In this document: piece by piece, positions 42,847-52,125 of the stretch
Layout: every line of letters starts with the position of its first letter
How positions within the stretch are numbered: the stretch's first letter is position 1
Assembly: GCA_963718745.1 (NCBI GenBank)
Contig: OY970370.1
Span: 744,001 to 808,000, forward strand
Direction of reading: 5' to 3'
Length of the DNA: 64,000 nt
Source of the DNA: Fermentibacter sp963718745 [NCBI: Candidatus Fermentibacterota bacterium]
GTDB taxonomy: Bacteria; Fermentibacterota; Fermentibacteria; Fermentibacterales
The notes under the pieces: generated by a model
Seen by the model: the letters and a program-made list of their open reading frames with translations, nothing else
What the model was told of the DNA's origin: nothing
Databases searched by the model: none
Position numbers and translations under genes: made by a program

Positions 42847-44058
42847 TCAAGGGAGCCCCTGGAGGGATCCCTCCTCCCGACGCAAATATTCCGCAAGTTG
42901 TGCAAATTGCCAAGAATCGTTGTAGAGCTGGGCGGAGATGCGCAGGAGGCGCAGGCGTGCGGACCGGATGTATGAGACCGGGGCCTCGATGCGGCATTCC
43001 TCCAGGAGCCTTCGCTGGAGCGGGTCCATCCATTCCCAGTCGGGTCTGGGCGGGTCGGGGGGATCGATCCAGGGGAGCTCGAACGAGGCCATGGCCCCGA
43101 CCATGGAGTCCGGACACGGGGGCTCGACGCCCAGAGCGTCGCAGACGAGACTCCGCGCGGAGAGAACCATGGATCGGTTCGCCTCCATGACCGCCTCGAG
43201 CCCGCCGGGGAGGAGCCCCAAGAGGAAACGGCCGGCTTTGGATACGCACAGGGCGGCCGTCGGGTCGGGCGTCCCGTTCCACTGGAACTCGATCCTGAAC
43301 GGGGACTGGCGGCCGTCGAAGTCTCCCTGCACGTGACTCGTGGCGAGCGGATGGATCCTGTCCTGCATGTCCGGCCTGACGTAGAGCATCGCGCAGACCT
43401 TCGGCGAGCAGAGCCACTTGTGGAAATTGCCGGTGTAGAAGGCGGCCCCCATGGCCTTCATGTCCAGGGGGACCATGCCGGGACCGTGAGCCCCGTCGAC
43501 CAGGGTCTCGACCCCCCTGTTCCTCAGTTCGGCCACAAGGGGAGTCGGATCCGCCACGAAGCCGGTGGCGCTCGTGATGTGATCGACGACAACAAGCCTC
43601 GTCGCAGGGGTGACCCGGGAGAGGAAGGCATCGGCGATGTCGCCGGGACAGGTCACCGGGAACGGCATCGGGACCACGGTGCACCTCGCTCCAGCCCTCT
43701 CGCAGTGGAACCTGCAGGCGTTCAGCGTGGCGAAGTACTCATGGCTGCCGACAAGTACCTCGTCCCCGGGCCGGAGCCCGAAGGAGGCGAGGACCGTGTT
43801 GACTCCGTGCGTTGCGTTCTGGACGAGGGCGACCGTGCCGGGCTGTGCTTTGACAAGATCTTCGACATAGGCGTATTCGGCCCACAGGAGCTCCGGCAGC
43901 CGCCTGACGAGGAACTCCATCGGCCTGGCCTCGAGGTCCCGGATAAGCTCCTCACGGTATTCGAGGACTTCCCCGGGGCATGCTCCGAAGGAGCCGTGGT
44001 TCAGATAGACGGTTTCCGGATCGAGAGCCCAGTGAGACGAGAACCGGTTCGGCGCCAT
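42847..44058 (-). CDS. Class V aminotransferase family protein (isopenicillin-N-epimerase-like)
   Basis: 403 aa PLP enzyme of the cysteine desulfurase/selenocysteine lyase/isopenicillin N epimerase branch. The N-terminal VYLNHGSFGACPGEVLEY is the hallmark of the epimerase-like group. TSATG-type DHITSATGFVADP, DGAHGPGM and the Schiff-base lysine in YTGNFHKWLCSPK are present. The exact substrate cannot be told from sequence; these proteins are often named only aminotransferase class V. It lies 14 nt downstream of the first PEBP gene. Confidence 0.88.
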   Translation of the reverse strand: MAPNRFSSHWALDPETVYLNHGSFGACPGEVLEYREELIRDLEARPMEFLVRRLPELLWAEYAYVEDLVKAQPGTVALVQNATHGVNTVLASFGLRPGDEVLVGSHEYFATLNACRFHCERAGARCTVVPMPFPVTCPGDIADAFLSRVTPATRLVVVDHITSATGFVADPTPLVAELRNRGVETLVDGAHGPGMVPLDMKAMGAAFYTGNFHKWLCSPKVCAMLYVRPDMQDRIHPLATSHVQGDFDGRQSPFRIEFQWNGTPDPTAALCVSKAGRFLLGLLPGGLEAVMEANRSMVLSARSLVCDALGVEPPCPDSMVGAMASFELPWIDPPDPPRPDWEWMDPLQRRLLEECRIEAPVSYIRSARLRLLRISAQLYNDSWQFAQLAEYLRREEGSLQGLP

Positions 44059-44071
44059 CCGGACTTCCCGC

Positions 44072-44542
44072 TCAACGCCGGCGGGAGTAGAGACCGGTGA
44101 GCGACGCGCTGCCGATCACATGGCCCTGCATCGCCTCGTGCAGCTCGGCGGCCGAGGCTCCGGTGTCCGGGTCGAGCAGGGTGTCCAGCGCATAGATCCT
44201 GAAGATGTACCGGTGGACCCCGGAAGGGGGGCATGGACCGCCGTACCCGTTCTCCCCCCAGCTGTTGACGCCCTGCACGGTGCCGTCCGCAAGCAGGGGG
44301 TCCCTGCTGCAGCCTTCCGGTAGGCCGCGCGACGACGGCGGGATGTTCCAGACGACCCAGTGCGTCCATGTGCCGCCCGGGGCATCCGGGTCCTCGCAGA
44401 CGAGGGCGAAGGAAAGTGTTCCGGGAGGGGGACCGCTCCACGCGAGCGGAGGGGAGATGTCCTCTCCGTCGCAGGTGTAGAGGGCGGGGACGGTCGAGCC
44501 GTCCGTGAATGCCTGGCTTGCGAGCAGGAATGCCTCTATCAT
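44072..44542 (-). CDS. PEBP / YbhB-YbcL family protein 1
   Basis: 156 aa phosphatidylethanolamine-binding-like (Raf kinase inhibitor-like) protein. The signatures are YTCDGEDISPPLAWSGPPPG, CEDPDAPGGTWTHWVVWNIPP and YGGPCPPSGVHRYIFRIYALD, lining the conserved anion pocket. There is no signal peptide, so it should be cytoplasmic. The bacterial role is unknown. It is adjacent to a second divergent copy. Confidence 0.9.
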   Translation of the reverse strand: MIEAFLLASQAFTDGSTVPALYTCDGEDISPPLAWSGPPPGTLSFALVCEDPDAPGGTWTHWVVWNIPPSSRGLPEGCSRDPLLADGTVQGVNSWGENGYGGPCPPSGVHRYIFRIYALDTLLDPDTGASAAELHEAMQGHVIGSASLTGLYSRRR

Positions 44543-44551
44543 GGTGGTTCC

Positions 44552-45013
44552 TCAGACCCTTCCGATGTACTTCGCGGTGAAACCGTCCGAGGCAAGGATC
44601 GACCCCTCCATCGCCCTTCGAAGCGTTTCCGCGTCAGAACCGGCGGGTATTTCCAGACGCCTGTCCAGAGCGTATCCGGTGAACCGGAGCAGCCTCAGTC
44701 CGCCTGTCTCCTCCGGGCCGGTCCAGCCAGGAACTCCGAAGCTGTTGACTCCCTGTCCCGCGCCGTTCTCGAGATCCGGCTCCACCGGAAGGCCTCCATA
44801 GATCCCGGGCGGTTCCGGAGGAAGGTTGAAGAGCAGCCAGTGATGGACCAGGGTCTCTCCAGGATCTTCCTCGCAGATGATCGCGATGGTGGCGGTCCCC
44901 CTGGGGACATTGGCCCAGCCCAGCGGGGGGGAGGAGTTGTTCATCGTCCTCGAGTACCAGCCCGGCAGGAATCCGTCCTTGTCCACGGCACTGCTGGTCA
45001 GCTTGAATGCCAT
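44552..45013 (-). CDS. PEBP / YbhB-YbcL family protein 2
   Basis: 153 aa, the same fold as the next gene but divergent: NNSSPPLGWANVPRGTATIAIICEEDPGETLVHHWLLFNLPP and GWTGPEETGGLRLLRFTGYALD keep the pattern, while the D-P-D-A-P motif is E-D-P-G-E. It lies 9 nt upstream of PEBP 1, forming a tandem pair. Confidence 0.85.
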   Translation of the reverse strand: MAFKLTSSAVDKDGFLPGWYSRTMNNSSPPLGWANVPRGTATIAIICEEDPGETLVHHWLLFNLPPEPPGIYGGLPVEPDLENGAGQGVNSFGVPGWTGPEETGGLRLLRFTGYALDRRLEIPAGSDAETLRRAMEGSILASDGFTAKYIGRV

Positions 45014-45111
45014 TTCACCACCTCCCGGAATCCGGGCGCCTTCGCCGACATGGTCGGGCAGCCCGGCTGCAATATGCAGGAAAGCCCCCCACCACTCAAC
45101 ACAGGCGCGCT

Positions 45112-46314
45112 TCAGGTGCTCTGGAGTATCAGCCCCTTCAGGTAGCCGCCCTGGGGGTAGGAGAGAAGCACGGGATGATCCGGGGACTGGTCCATCCGGC
45201 CGATGATCCGCATTTCACGACCGCTGTCTATCGACGACGAGAAGACAACCTTCTGGAACAGCTCCTCTCCCATCAGACCGGAGCAGGAGAAGGTGAACAG
45301 GAGGCCCCCCGGTTCCAGGAGGTTCATGGCCTGCATGTTGATGTCCTTGTAAGCCCGGGCGCCGCGCTGCAGGCCTTCCTTGCCCGCCACATACCTGGGA
45401 GGATCGATGATGATGGCCCCGAACCGGGCTCCCTCGTCCCTCATCCGTCTCAGATATGAAGGCACGTCGGCATCCAGCGTCGAGTACCGGCTGCCGGTGA
45501 AGCCGTTGAGCTCCATGTTCCGGGCTGCGGTCTCGAGGGCGGGCCGGGAGGAATCCACGCTCGTCACCGAGGAGGCACCCCCGAGGGCGGCTGCCACGCT
45601 GAAACCCCCGGTGTAGCAGAAGCAGTTGAGGACATTCCTGTCGCGCATGAAGCCTCTGGAGAGTACCCTGTTCCGTGCCTGGTCGAGATACGTGCCCGTC
45701 TTGTGCCCGTTCCTCACGTCGACCAGAAGCCTGGCTCCGCCCTCGACTATCTCGATCTCGACCGGAGGCTCCTCGCCTGCGAGCGGTCCGTGAACCCGCT
45801 TCATCCCCTCCTTGGTCCTGGCGTCGGTGTCGCTCCTCTCCCATGCCCCCTTTGCGGAGGTGAGCTCCATCGCCTCCGAGACGACCAGGTCCTTGAGCCT
45901 GTCCATGCCCAGCACGAGGAACTGCATGACCAGGAAACCCGCGTACCAGTCGACGATCAGGCCGGGCAGGAAGTCCGAATCGGAGTGCACCATCCGGAAG
46001 GCACCGCTATCGTCGGGGAAGGAGGGCAGCCCCCGCCTGAGAGCGAGAGCAGCGGCCAGCCTCCGTCTCCAGAACGCGTCCCCGGGGACGTCCTCCCCGT
46101 TCCAGGAGAAGAGGTGGACGGCTATCTCGGATGCGGGGTTGTAGAATCCCCTGGCCAGCCACTCCCCGTCGTGGCTCGTGACTTCGACGATGTCTCCGGG
46201 AGAGGCTCCCTTGTCGACCTCGAGCAAGGCTCCGGAATAGATCCACGGATGCCTGTTCCTTATGCTCTTCTCCCTGTCGGGCTTGATCCTTACCTTGCAG
46301 CTGGCTGTACTCAT
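45112..46314 (-). CDS. rlmI: 23S rRNA (cytosine) methyltransferase, RlmI-like
   Basis: 400 aa class I SAM methyltransferase with an N-terminal PUA domain (RIKPDREKSIRNRHPWIYSGAL, GDIVEVTSHDGEWLARGFYNP). Motif I is VLNCFCYTGGFSVAAAL, motif IV IIIDPPRY, and the catalytic-Cys region FTFSCSG, as in RlmI which makes m5C1962. The start is MSTASCKVRI; a GTG 12 nt upstream is possible, and neither has a strong ribosome-binding site. The long upstream open frame lacks coding features. Confidence 0.88.
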   Translation of the reverse strand: MSTASCKVRIKPDREKSIRNRHPWIYSGALLEVDKGASPGDIVEVTSHDGEWLARGFYNPASEIAVHLFSWNGEDVPGDAFWRRRLAAALALRRGLPSFPDDSGAFRMVHSDSDFLPGLIVDWYAGFLVMQFLVLGMDRLKDLVVSEAMELTSAKGAWERSDTDARTKEGMKRVHGPLAGEEPPVEIEIVEGGARLLVDVRNGHKTGTYLDQARNRVLSRGFMRDRNVLNCFCYTGGFSVAAALGGASSVTSVDSSRPALETAARNMELNGFTGSRYSTLDADVPSYLRRMRDEGARFGAIIIDPPRYVAGKEGLQRGARAYKDINMQAMNLLEPGGLLFTFSCSGLMGEELFQKVVFSSSIDSGREMRIIGRMDQSPDHPVLLSYPQGGYLKGLILQST

Positions 46315-46802
46315 CAGGTCTCGCACCTTTCGAATGCCCCGGGTCCTGGACCCCGAGGCGGGACAGTTCATTACATGTTCCGGTCCCCGGGGGACGCTGC
46401 GCTCGACAATCGATTCGCCTCGATCAGGGTCCGCGTCCGCGGCGGCGAGTGGAGATCCTGCATGACTCAGCCGGCATTCGTGGTTCCCGCACGGCTCGAT
46501 CCCGCTCGTACGGAAGGGGCGAGGGTTCACACAGCTCCGGAGACTCGAATCCTGAAGCGCCCCGGCCACCCGCGGGCAAGACCGGGATTTGACGCAGACC
46601 GGACGGCCCCGAGACGGACGGGTCTCCGCGGCAGGGAGTCTTCCGCGCATCCTCCTGCGACCCTGCGGCTGTCAGACAGAGAGACGAACCTTCTCCGTCC
46701 TCCGGCCGGACCGGAAGGGATCGGTCGTCATCCGGCACCCGGCCTGGTGAGCCTGCCGAGCTCTATCCCCGGCGGGGAACCGGCCACGGAATTGCCTGCC
46801 TG
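46315..46802. other. Gene-free spacer
   Basis: About 490 bases, high GC. Open frames exist on both strands but their translations are Arg/Pro/Gly-rich and lack family features. No tRNA, hairpin terminator or clear promoter was found. Confidence 0.5.
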
Positions 46803-47744
46803 TCAGCTCTCCAGCAGGAAGTAGCGAAGACCGAGCCCCAGGTATCCCCTGCTCTCTATCGAGGGGAGGACGGCCTGCATGACTTCGAATGCATCACCGA
46901 GCAGCGTGGTCTCGGAGAACATGACGGTGACCTCCACCTGGCGCTCGCCGAGATCCCTGTTCTGGAGTCTCCGTGATACCTGCGTGAGCACGCTGTCGAG
47001 CTTCGCCTGGTTGAACTCGCCGTCCGGGAGCGGAGACGGGATCTCTATCGAGAACTCCTCGATGCGACCGACCAGCCACTGGTCGGTGAAGAGGATCTTC
47101 AGCGCGACCGGCCTCGTGGCACTGGTGTCCGGCGTGGCCGGCTGGACTATGAGCGGGAGCGTCTCGAACGCCGTCCTCGTCTCGTCGGTCCAGAGGCAGA
47201 GCTGGTCGAGGTCGAGAGCGGCCTGATCGCCTTCGCGGTTCTTCTGGTCCATGTATATGACGAGCGGTTTGATGGGAACCGTGCCCGATGCGATGAAGGC
47301 GACGGTGCTGCCCTCGGGAATCAGGCTGAGGTTGAGGTTGGTGTGAGGCTCCGCGCTGTTCGCGGCGTCGTTGAGTTCATAGACTATGTCGCTTCCGACG
47401 CGGACGGGCAGCGAGTCGACCGGGAGATCGGGGACGTTCTCGTTCGACAACGCGTTCGTCTCCATGCTCGTGGCGACCTCTGCCCTCTGGAAGGATGCCA
47501 GGATGATGATGCAGCCTATCAGGCCCAGGATGCCCAGGGCCACACCGAAGAGTCCGGTCCTCTTGTGCGCGAACACCTCGAGGTGCTTCGATCCTTCGAG
47601 GTGGAGGGGCTTGTCGAGGACCTTCTGAAGAGGTTCCCTCTGCTCCTTCAGCGGCCTGTTCTGATATTCGAGGTCGAACCCGCACTTGCTGCAGGTCCCG
47701 GTTCCCCTGTCTCCGTTGTCATGGCCACAGATACGACAAAACAT
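46803..47744 (-). CDS. Zinc-ribbon membrane protein with ExbD-like C-terminal region
   Basis: 313 aa from MFCRICGHDNGDRGTG. A zinc ribbon (CRICGHDN ... CSKCGFD) opens the protein. A basic cytoplasmic segment, one TM helix (GVALGILGLIGCIIILASF) and an extracytoplasmic domain follow. The last 50 residues (VEVTVMFSETTLLGDAFEVMQAVLPSIESRGYLGLGLRY) recall the periplasmic beta-alpha-beta of ExbD/TolR. No ExbB/TolQ partner is adjacent. Its start overlaps the parvulin gene's stop by 1 nt (TGATG). The function is unknown. Confidence 0.65.
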   Translation of the reverse strand: MFCRICGHDNGDRGTGTCSKCGFDLEYQNRPLKEQREPLQKVLDKPLHLEGSKHLEVFAHKRTGLFGVALGILGLIGCIIILASFQRAEVATSMETNALSNENVPDLPVDSLPVRVGSDIVYELNDAANSAEPHTNLNLSLIPEGSTVAFIASGTVPIKPLVIYMDQKNREGDQAALDLDQLCLWTDETRTAFETLPLIVQPATPDTSATRPVALKILFTDQWLVGRIEEFSIEIPSPLPDGEFNQAKLDSVLTQVSRRLQNRDLGERQVEVTVMFSETTLLGDAFEVMQAVLPSIESRGYLGLGLRYFLLES

Positions 47745-49390
47745 CAGTGAACCCCCGGGTGGTCCTGTCCGGAAGCGCTTTCGCTCCAGAAACGGGAGAA
47801 GAAGTCCCAGTCTATCTTCCAAGCATACGCCGATTTCAGACTGTCTACAAGCCCGGCGAGGGCCTCTTCCTGCCTCTGCGTGACGAGCATCCTCTCGAGT
47901 GTCGGGCGGGCTTCCTCCAGGGAGGCTTCGCTCGCGGGAAGTATCTCCTCCAGAGAGAGATGCAGCATGCCGCCGCCGGATAGGGAGCATGTCATCACTC
48001 CGCCGGGCTCGAGAGCGAAGGCCTGTGCGTCGGCTTCGTCCGGCAGTTCGCCCTGTTCGAGGGGCCTGGTGAGTTCAGGGTCCTCGGCCGACATCAGTGT
48101 GGCAGGCACTGTCAGAGCGAGGGCGCTGTCGAAGGGATCCCCGTCCTGCGCGAGTATCGAGGCGAGGAGGGAAGCCTGCTCCCCGGGCTGGGCGTAGACC
48201 AGACGGAAGACCCTTCGCTCGGGATTGAGGAGCATCGATCTGTTGGAGTTCCACGCATCCTCGATCTCCTGGTCGTTCACGAGGATCCTCGGTTCGATCA
48301 CCGATGAGTACCATGCATCGAGGAGGATATCCTCCTGAGCGGCGCGGATATCCATGGAGACCGCGGGGTGCTCGTCCAGTCCCAGTTCCAGAGCCCTTGC
48401 AGCCATTATGTCGTACAGGCCCAGCAGGGCGCAGTAGTCGGCCACCCAGGCGGGATCCCGGGCATCCCTGGGGAGCTGGACGGGGAGGCTCCTGATGTTG
48501 CAGGAAAGGGAGAGGACGGTCCTCTCTCCGCCTTCCCAGGAATAGGCCGCCATGCCGGCTTCGTCTTCGGAGTAGGGGGAGAACCCCCCGGTCGGAGCGA
48601 GGGCGTGGGATGCGATCAGGCCAGGTGCAGAGGGATTTATGGAAAGCGAATAGGCGGCCACCAGGCTGTCCTCGAGAGTGTGCTTGTATTCCTCGGAGAG
48701 ATGCGCCCAGATGAAGTCGCGGATCTCCACTCTGACCTCCTCGAGCGGCGGGACCTCTACCGTCGTCAGGGAGTCGAGCTTCAGGAAACGCCATCCGGAG
48801 GGGGTCGGGACGATCCGGGACAGTTCGCCGGGTAGAAGCCCTTCGAGGAGGCTCCCGTCGGTGACGCTCAGGCGCATCCGGTCGGTCGGACCGTATCTTC
48901 CCGCAGAGGGTCTGTCCTGGAGCAGATTGGTGTTCGCCGCAGCAACGTCTCGAGCGTCGGCACCCGCCTCGATCAGGGTCCGGAGGCTGTCGGCGACGAG
49001 GCTGTCGTCGCTCTGGATCGCCGTGTAGACAAGGATCTCGCCCATCCCGGCGTGGAAGGCGCGAATCGTGTCCTCCGGCACCGGGACCATGCCGAGCTTG
49101 TACTGGATGTAGATGTACTGGAGGCGGCTCCTGGCTTCGTCATAGATCTCGCTCGCGACCTCGGGATCCTCGTCCAGCCCCCGTGCGCAGGCGTCCTCGA
49201 GGATCAACAGGCGGGCCAGCATAGTCTCGGCATAGCCGGATACGGCGGCGGAGTCGCCCGTGTACTGCTCGACGACGGACTTCGCTTCTTCGTAGGAGAG
49301 GACCCTTCCCCCTGCGGTGATGGCGGCGTTTTCGTCCACCCTCCCGCACGAGACGCAGACTGCGGCCAGGATAGCTGCGAGGATACGCAT
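47744..49390 (-). CDS. Peptidyl-prolyl isomerase lipoprotein (SurA/PrsA-like)
   Basis: 548 aa. The N-terminus MRILAAILAAVCVSCGR has a lipobox-like end (cysteine at about residue 15), so it is probably a lipoprotein facing the periplasm. A SurA_N-like helical region with internal PpiC-type segments follows (GRYGPTDRMRLSVTDGSLLEGLLPGELSRIV and a C-terminal EGQLPDEADAQAFALEPGG-like repeat). The parvulin repeats look degenerate, so it may be a chaperone more than an isomerase. It has its own promoter, divergent from dacB. Confidence 0.75.
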   Translation of the reverse strand: MRILAAILAAVCVSCGRVDENAAITAGGRVLSYEEAKSVVEQYTGDSAAVSGYAETMLARLLILEDACARGLDEDPEVASEIYDEARSRLQYIYIQYKLGMVPVPEDTIRAFHAGMGEILVYTAIQSDDSLVADSLRTLIEAGADARDVAAANTNLLQDRPSAGRYGPTDRMRLSVTDGSLLEGLLPGELSRIVPTPSGWRFLKLDSLTTVEVPPLEEVRVEIRDFIWAHLSEEYKHTLEDSLVAAYSLSINPSAPGLIASHALAPTGGFSPYSEDEAGMAAYSWEGGERTVLSLSCNIRSLPVQLPRDARDPAWVADYCALLGLYDIMAARALELGLDEHPAVSMDIRAAQEDILLDAWYSSVIEPRILVNDQEIEDAWNSNRSMLLNPERRVFRLVYAQPGEQASLLASILAQDGDPFDSALALTVPATLMSAEDPELTRPLEQGELPDEADAQAFALEPGGVMTCSLSGGGMLHLSLEEILPASEASLEEARPTLERMLVTQRQEEALAGLVDSLKSAYAWKIDWDFFSRFWSESASGQDHPGVH

Positions 49391-49447
49391 ATGGTTGCTC
49401 CGCCGGGCTCAGGGCCGGATGTTGGAGTTGCTGGAATACAGCCAGTT

Positions 49448-49475
49448 AATGTAGGTTCGCCGAGATGTCTGTCAA
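49448..49475 (-). promoter_or_regulatory. Promoter of the parvulin lipoprotein operon
   Basis: TTGACA (49475-49470), a 16-nt spacer and TACATT (49453-49448) on the minus strand, with about 50 nt of leader before the ATG at 49390. It occupies the divergent spacer with dacB. Confidence 0.7.
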
Positions 49476-49496
49476 CACCGGAGGTGTGCCCGACCC

Positions 49497-50825
49497 ATGC
49501 TCATGATGACGCTGCAGCCCATCCTGATCCTCCTGGCGGCATTCCCCCAGCCGTCATCCGCATGGCGGACGGGGGTTCTCGCCGTAGACGCCGAGACAGG
49601 CGAGACGATAATCGAGACGAGGTCCGACGAACTCTTCAGGCCGGCATCGACGGTGAAGATCGTGACCACCCTGCTCGCCTTCAGCACCCTCGGGCCTTCA
49701 TACGTCATCGAGACCGAGATAATGGCCGACCACGCCGGCGGGACCCTCTACCTGCTCGGGGCCGGAGCGCCCCTCATTGAACCGGACGACATCGAGAGGG
49801 CTGCAGTCGAGGCTTCAGCCACCCTCGGGGACGGCTCCTGGAGGATCGTATTCGACACCTCCGCCTTCGCCGACTCGAACAGGTGCCCGGGCTGGGAGCA
49901 GGCTGACTGGGCCAGGGTCTACTGCCCTCCGGTCGAGGCGCTCACTCTCGGGGACAATGTGCTCGAACTCGTCGTCAACTCGCGGGGAGGAACCGTGACG
50001 GTCGAGGAGTATCCGGAGCTCCCGGGTCTGCAGTTCAGAGGATCGATCGCAATCGGAGCCGAGGGCGAGCCGACCGCCAGACCGGAGGGCTGGGCGACCT
50101 CCACCCCGGTGATAGTGCTCGGAGGCACTATCCCCCGTGATACGACCATCTTCGTCTATGTTCCCTTCGCCGGCGCGCCGCGTCAGTTCGCCGAAGTCTT
50201 CGCGAACGAGCTGGAAACGAGGGGCCTGAGCGTGACGGCCATCGAAAGCGGGACCGCCCCCCCCGGAGAGGTCCTCGAGAGTATAGCCGTGATCCGGTCC
50301 AGGCCGCTCAGCGAGATCGCAGCCCAGATGAACAAATGGAGCCTCAACGTAGTTGCGGAGCTGCTGCTGCGGATCTCGGCGGGTGTCCCCGGAAACGGCA
50401 CGGGCAGCACCGCGGCCGGCTGCGAGATGGCTGGGAGGATGCTGTCCGAGCTTCATCACGTGGAGGGCGCACAGCTCGCCGACGGATCGGGGCTCTCGCG
50501 GCTCGATCGCGTGAGTCCATCGCAGCTGGTGGAAGTTCTGCTCGCCGGATCGGGGTCTCTCGAATGGGGGCCGGAGTTCGTCGCGTCGCTCGCTGTCAAC
50601 GGTGTCGACGGGACGATGCGCTCGCGCCTCTCGGACCTGCCCCCGGGTGCGTTCAGGGGCAAGACCGGATCCCTCAGCGACACGGCCTCGCTCGCAGGCC
50701 TGCTGCGTACCGCGGGGGGCAGGACCATTGCCGTTGCGCTGATATGCGAAGTGCCGCAGGGTGCGGTCTATGCCGCGAGGAACTGGCAGGACTCGATGGT
50801 GAGGCAGCTCTACGAGTGCTACTGA
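49497..50825 (+). CDS. dacB: D-alanyl-D-alanine carboxypeptidase/endopeptidase (PBP4 family)
   Basis: Exported class C penicillin-binding protein that trims or cleaves peptidoglycan crosslinks; the only protein gene on the + strand. It has 442 aa with a signal peptide (LQPILILLAAFPQPSSAW). The active-site motifs are SxxK in PASTVKIVTT, SxN in WSLNVVAELLL, DGSGLSR, and KTG in RGKTGSLSD. It starts at MLMMTL, with GGAGGTG about 12 nt upstream. Its stop overlaps the convergent glycosyltransferase stop by 7 nt. Confidence 0.92.
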   Translation: MLMMTLQPILILLAAFPQPSSAWRTGVLAVDAETGETIIETRSDELFRPASTVKIVTTLLAFSTLGPSYVIETEIMADHAGGTLYLLGAGAPLIEPDDIERAAVEASATLGDGSWRIVFDTSAFADSNRCPGWEQADWARVYCPPVEALTLGDNVLELVVNSRGGTVTVEEYPELPGLQFRGSIAIGAEGEPTARPEGWATSTPVIVLGGTIPRDTTIFVYVPFAGAPRQFAEVFANELETRGLSVTAIESGTAPPGEVLESIAVIRSRPLSEIAAQMNKWSLNVVAELLLRISAGVPGNGTGSTAAGCEMAGRMLSELHHVEGAQLADGSGLSRLDRVSPSQLVEVLLAGSGSLEWGPEFVASLAVNGVDGTMRSRLSDLPPGAFRGKTGSLSDTASLAGLLRTAGGRTIAVALICEVPQGAVYAARNWQDSMVRQLYECY

Positions 50826-51535
50826 GACGGCCGGCGCCGGCTCAGGCGCAGGCGGACCGGGGTGATGAGCGATTCCGCCATGACTCTCGAGGATATCTTG
50901 GACTCTCCGCTTCTCCTCTCCACGAAGACGATCGGTATCTCGACTATCGAAAACCCTCCTCTCCAGGCCCTGAAGAGCATCTCGACGAGGAAGGCATAGC
51001 CTCCGGCGTATCTCCTGCCCGAGAGGAGCCCCCCCAGCCTCTCCGCCCTGATTCCGCGGAAACCGCTTGTGCAGTCCGAGAAGGGCATGCCGGTGACGGC
51101 TCTGATGTAGCTGTTGGCCGAGTAGCTCAGATTGAGCCTGACTATGGACCAGTTCAGGACGCTTACTCCCCTCGTGTACCTGGAGCCCAGGACCATGTCG
51201 TTCGAATCCAGGGCTTCGTCGAGCGAGGACAGGTGCGCGGGCTGGTGGGAGAGGTCGGCGTCCATCATGAACACCCTCTCGTACCGGCCGAACTCGTCTA
51301 GCCGCCTGAACGCCTCCTCGTAGGAGCGGCCGAACCCCCTCTCACCTGACCGCTCGAGGAGCTTCACTCCGGGATCGTCGCGCATGACGTCCCTGACTCT
51401 GTCCGCGGTTCCGTCCGGGGATCGATCGTCAACGAAGAGCACATCGAAACCGCAGCTCCGACGGATCGAGGCCGCCAGTTCCGCGACGTTGCCAGCTTCG
51501 TTGTAGGTCGGGACCACTATCAGCCGGTCGGACAT
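50819..51535 (-). CDS. Polyprenol-phosphate mannosyl/glycosyl transferase (GT2, DPM1-like)
   Basis: 238 aa soluble family 2 glycosyltransferase. It has VVPTYNEAGNVAELAASI, VDDRSPDGTADRV, the D-x-D site in MMDADLSHQP, and SDCTSGFRGIRAE, as in dolichol-phosphate mannose synthases that charge a polyprenyl phosphate for extracytoplasmic glycosylation. There is no C-terminal membrane domain. It lies 4 nt after efp. Confidence 0.9.
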   Translation of the reverse strand: MSDRLIVVPTYNEAGNVAELAASIRRSCGFDVLFVDDRSPDGTADRVRDVMRDDPGVKLLERSGERGFGRSYEEAFRRLDEFGRYERVFMMDADLSHQPAHLSSLDEALDSNDMVLGSRYTRGVSVLNWSIVRLNLSYSANSYIRAVTGMPFSDCTSGFRGIRAERLGGLLSGRRYAGGYAFLVEMLFRAWRGGFSIVEIPIVFVERRSGESKISSRVMAESLITPVRLRLSRRRPSQ

Positions 51536-51539
51536 CCCG

Positions 51540-52103
51540 TCAGCTCTTGACCCGCTCGATGTAGGTGTCGGTACGGGTGTCCACCTTCACCTTCTCCCCC
51601 TCCTTGAGGAAGAGAGGAACCTGTACGACCAGGCCGGTCTCCAGAGTGGCAGGCTTGGAGCCGCCGCTCGCCGTGTCGCCCTTCAGGCCGGGATCCGTCT
51701 CGATTATCAGGAGGTCCACGAAGGTCGGGGGTTCGATCGATATGGGCTCCGATCCGTTGAAGAGGACCTCGAGCCTGCAGTTGTCGACGAGATAGAGCGA
51801 TGCGTTCCCGACGACCCTGTCGTCGAGGATTATCTGTTCGAAGGTCTCCGGATCCATCACCACGAGGCCTTCCTCGGTCCTGTAGAGCATCTCGAACTGG
51901 CGCCTCTCGAGGCGTACGTCCTTGACCTTCTCGCCGGATCGCCAGCTCCTGTCGAGAACCTTGCCCGACTGCAGCTCGCGAAGCCTGGTCCTGATGAACG
52001 CGGGACCCTTGCCCGGCTTGACGTGCTGGTATTCCAGCACGAGCAGGAGCACTCCATCTACTTCGATTACGACGCCTTTCCTGAGCTCCGTGGTGTAGAT
52101 CAT
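51540..52103 (-). CDS. efp: Elongation factor P
   Basis: 187 aa translation factor that rescues ribosomes stalled at polyproline. The start is MIYTTELRKGVVIEVDG after GGAAGG. The domain I tip is KPGKGPAFIRTRL with a lysine at the modification position. The C-terminal signature is ADTASGGSKPATLETG-like (GDTASGGSKPATLETGLVV). Modification genes (epmA/B) are not in the window. Confidence 0.96.
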   Translation of the reverse strand: MIYTTELRKGVVIEVDGVLLLVLEYQHVKPGKGPAFIRTRLRELQSGKVLDRSWRSGEKVKDVRLERRQFEMLYRTEEGLVVMDPETFEQIILDDRVVGNASLYLVDNCRLEVLFNGSEPISIEPPTFVDLLIIETDPGLKGDTASGGSKPATLETGLVVQVPLFLKEGEKVKVDTRTDTYIERVKS

Positions 52104-52125
52104 GTCAGTATCCTTCCGGCCCTGT

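Noticed and set aside
46424-46738. 104-codon minus-strand open frame in the spacer upstream of the RlmI-like gene
   Set aside because: No ribosome-binding site, no family features, Arg/Pro/Ser-rich composition.
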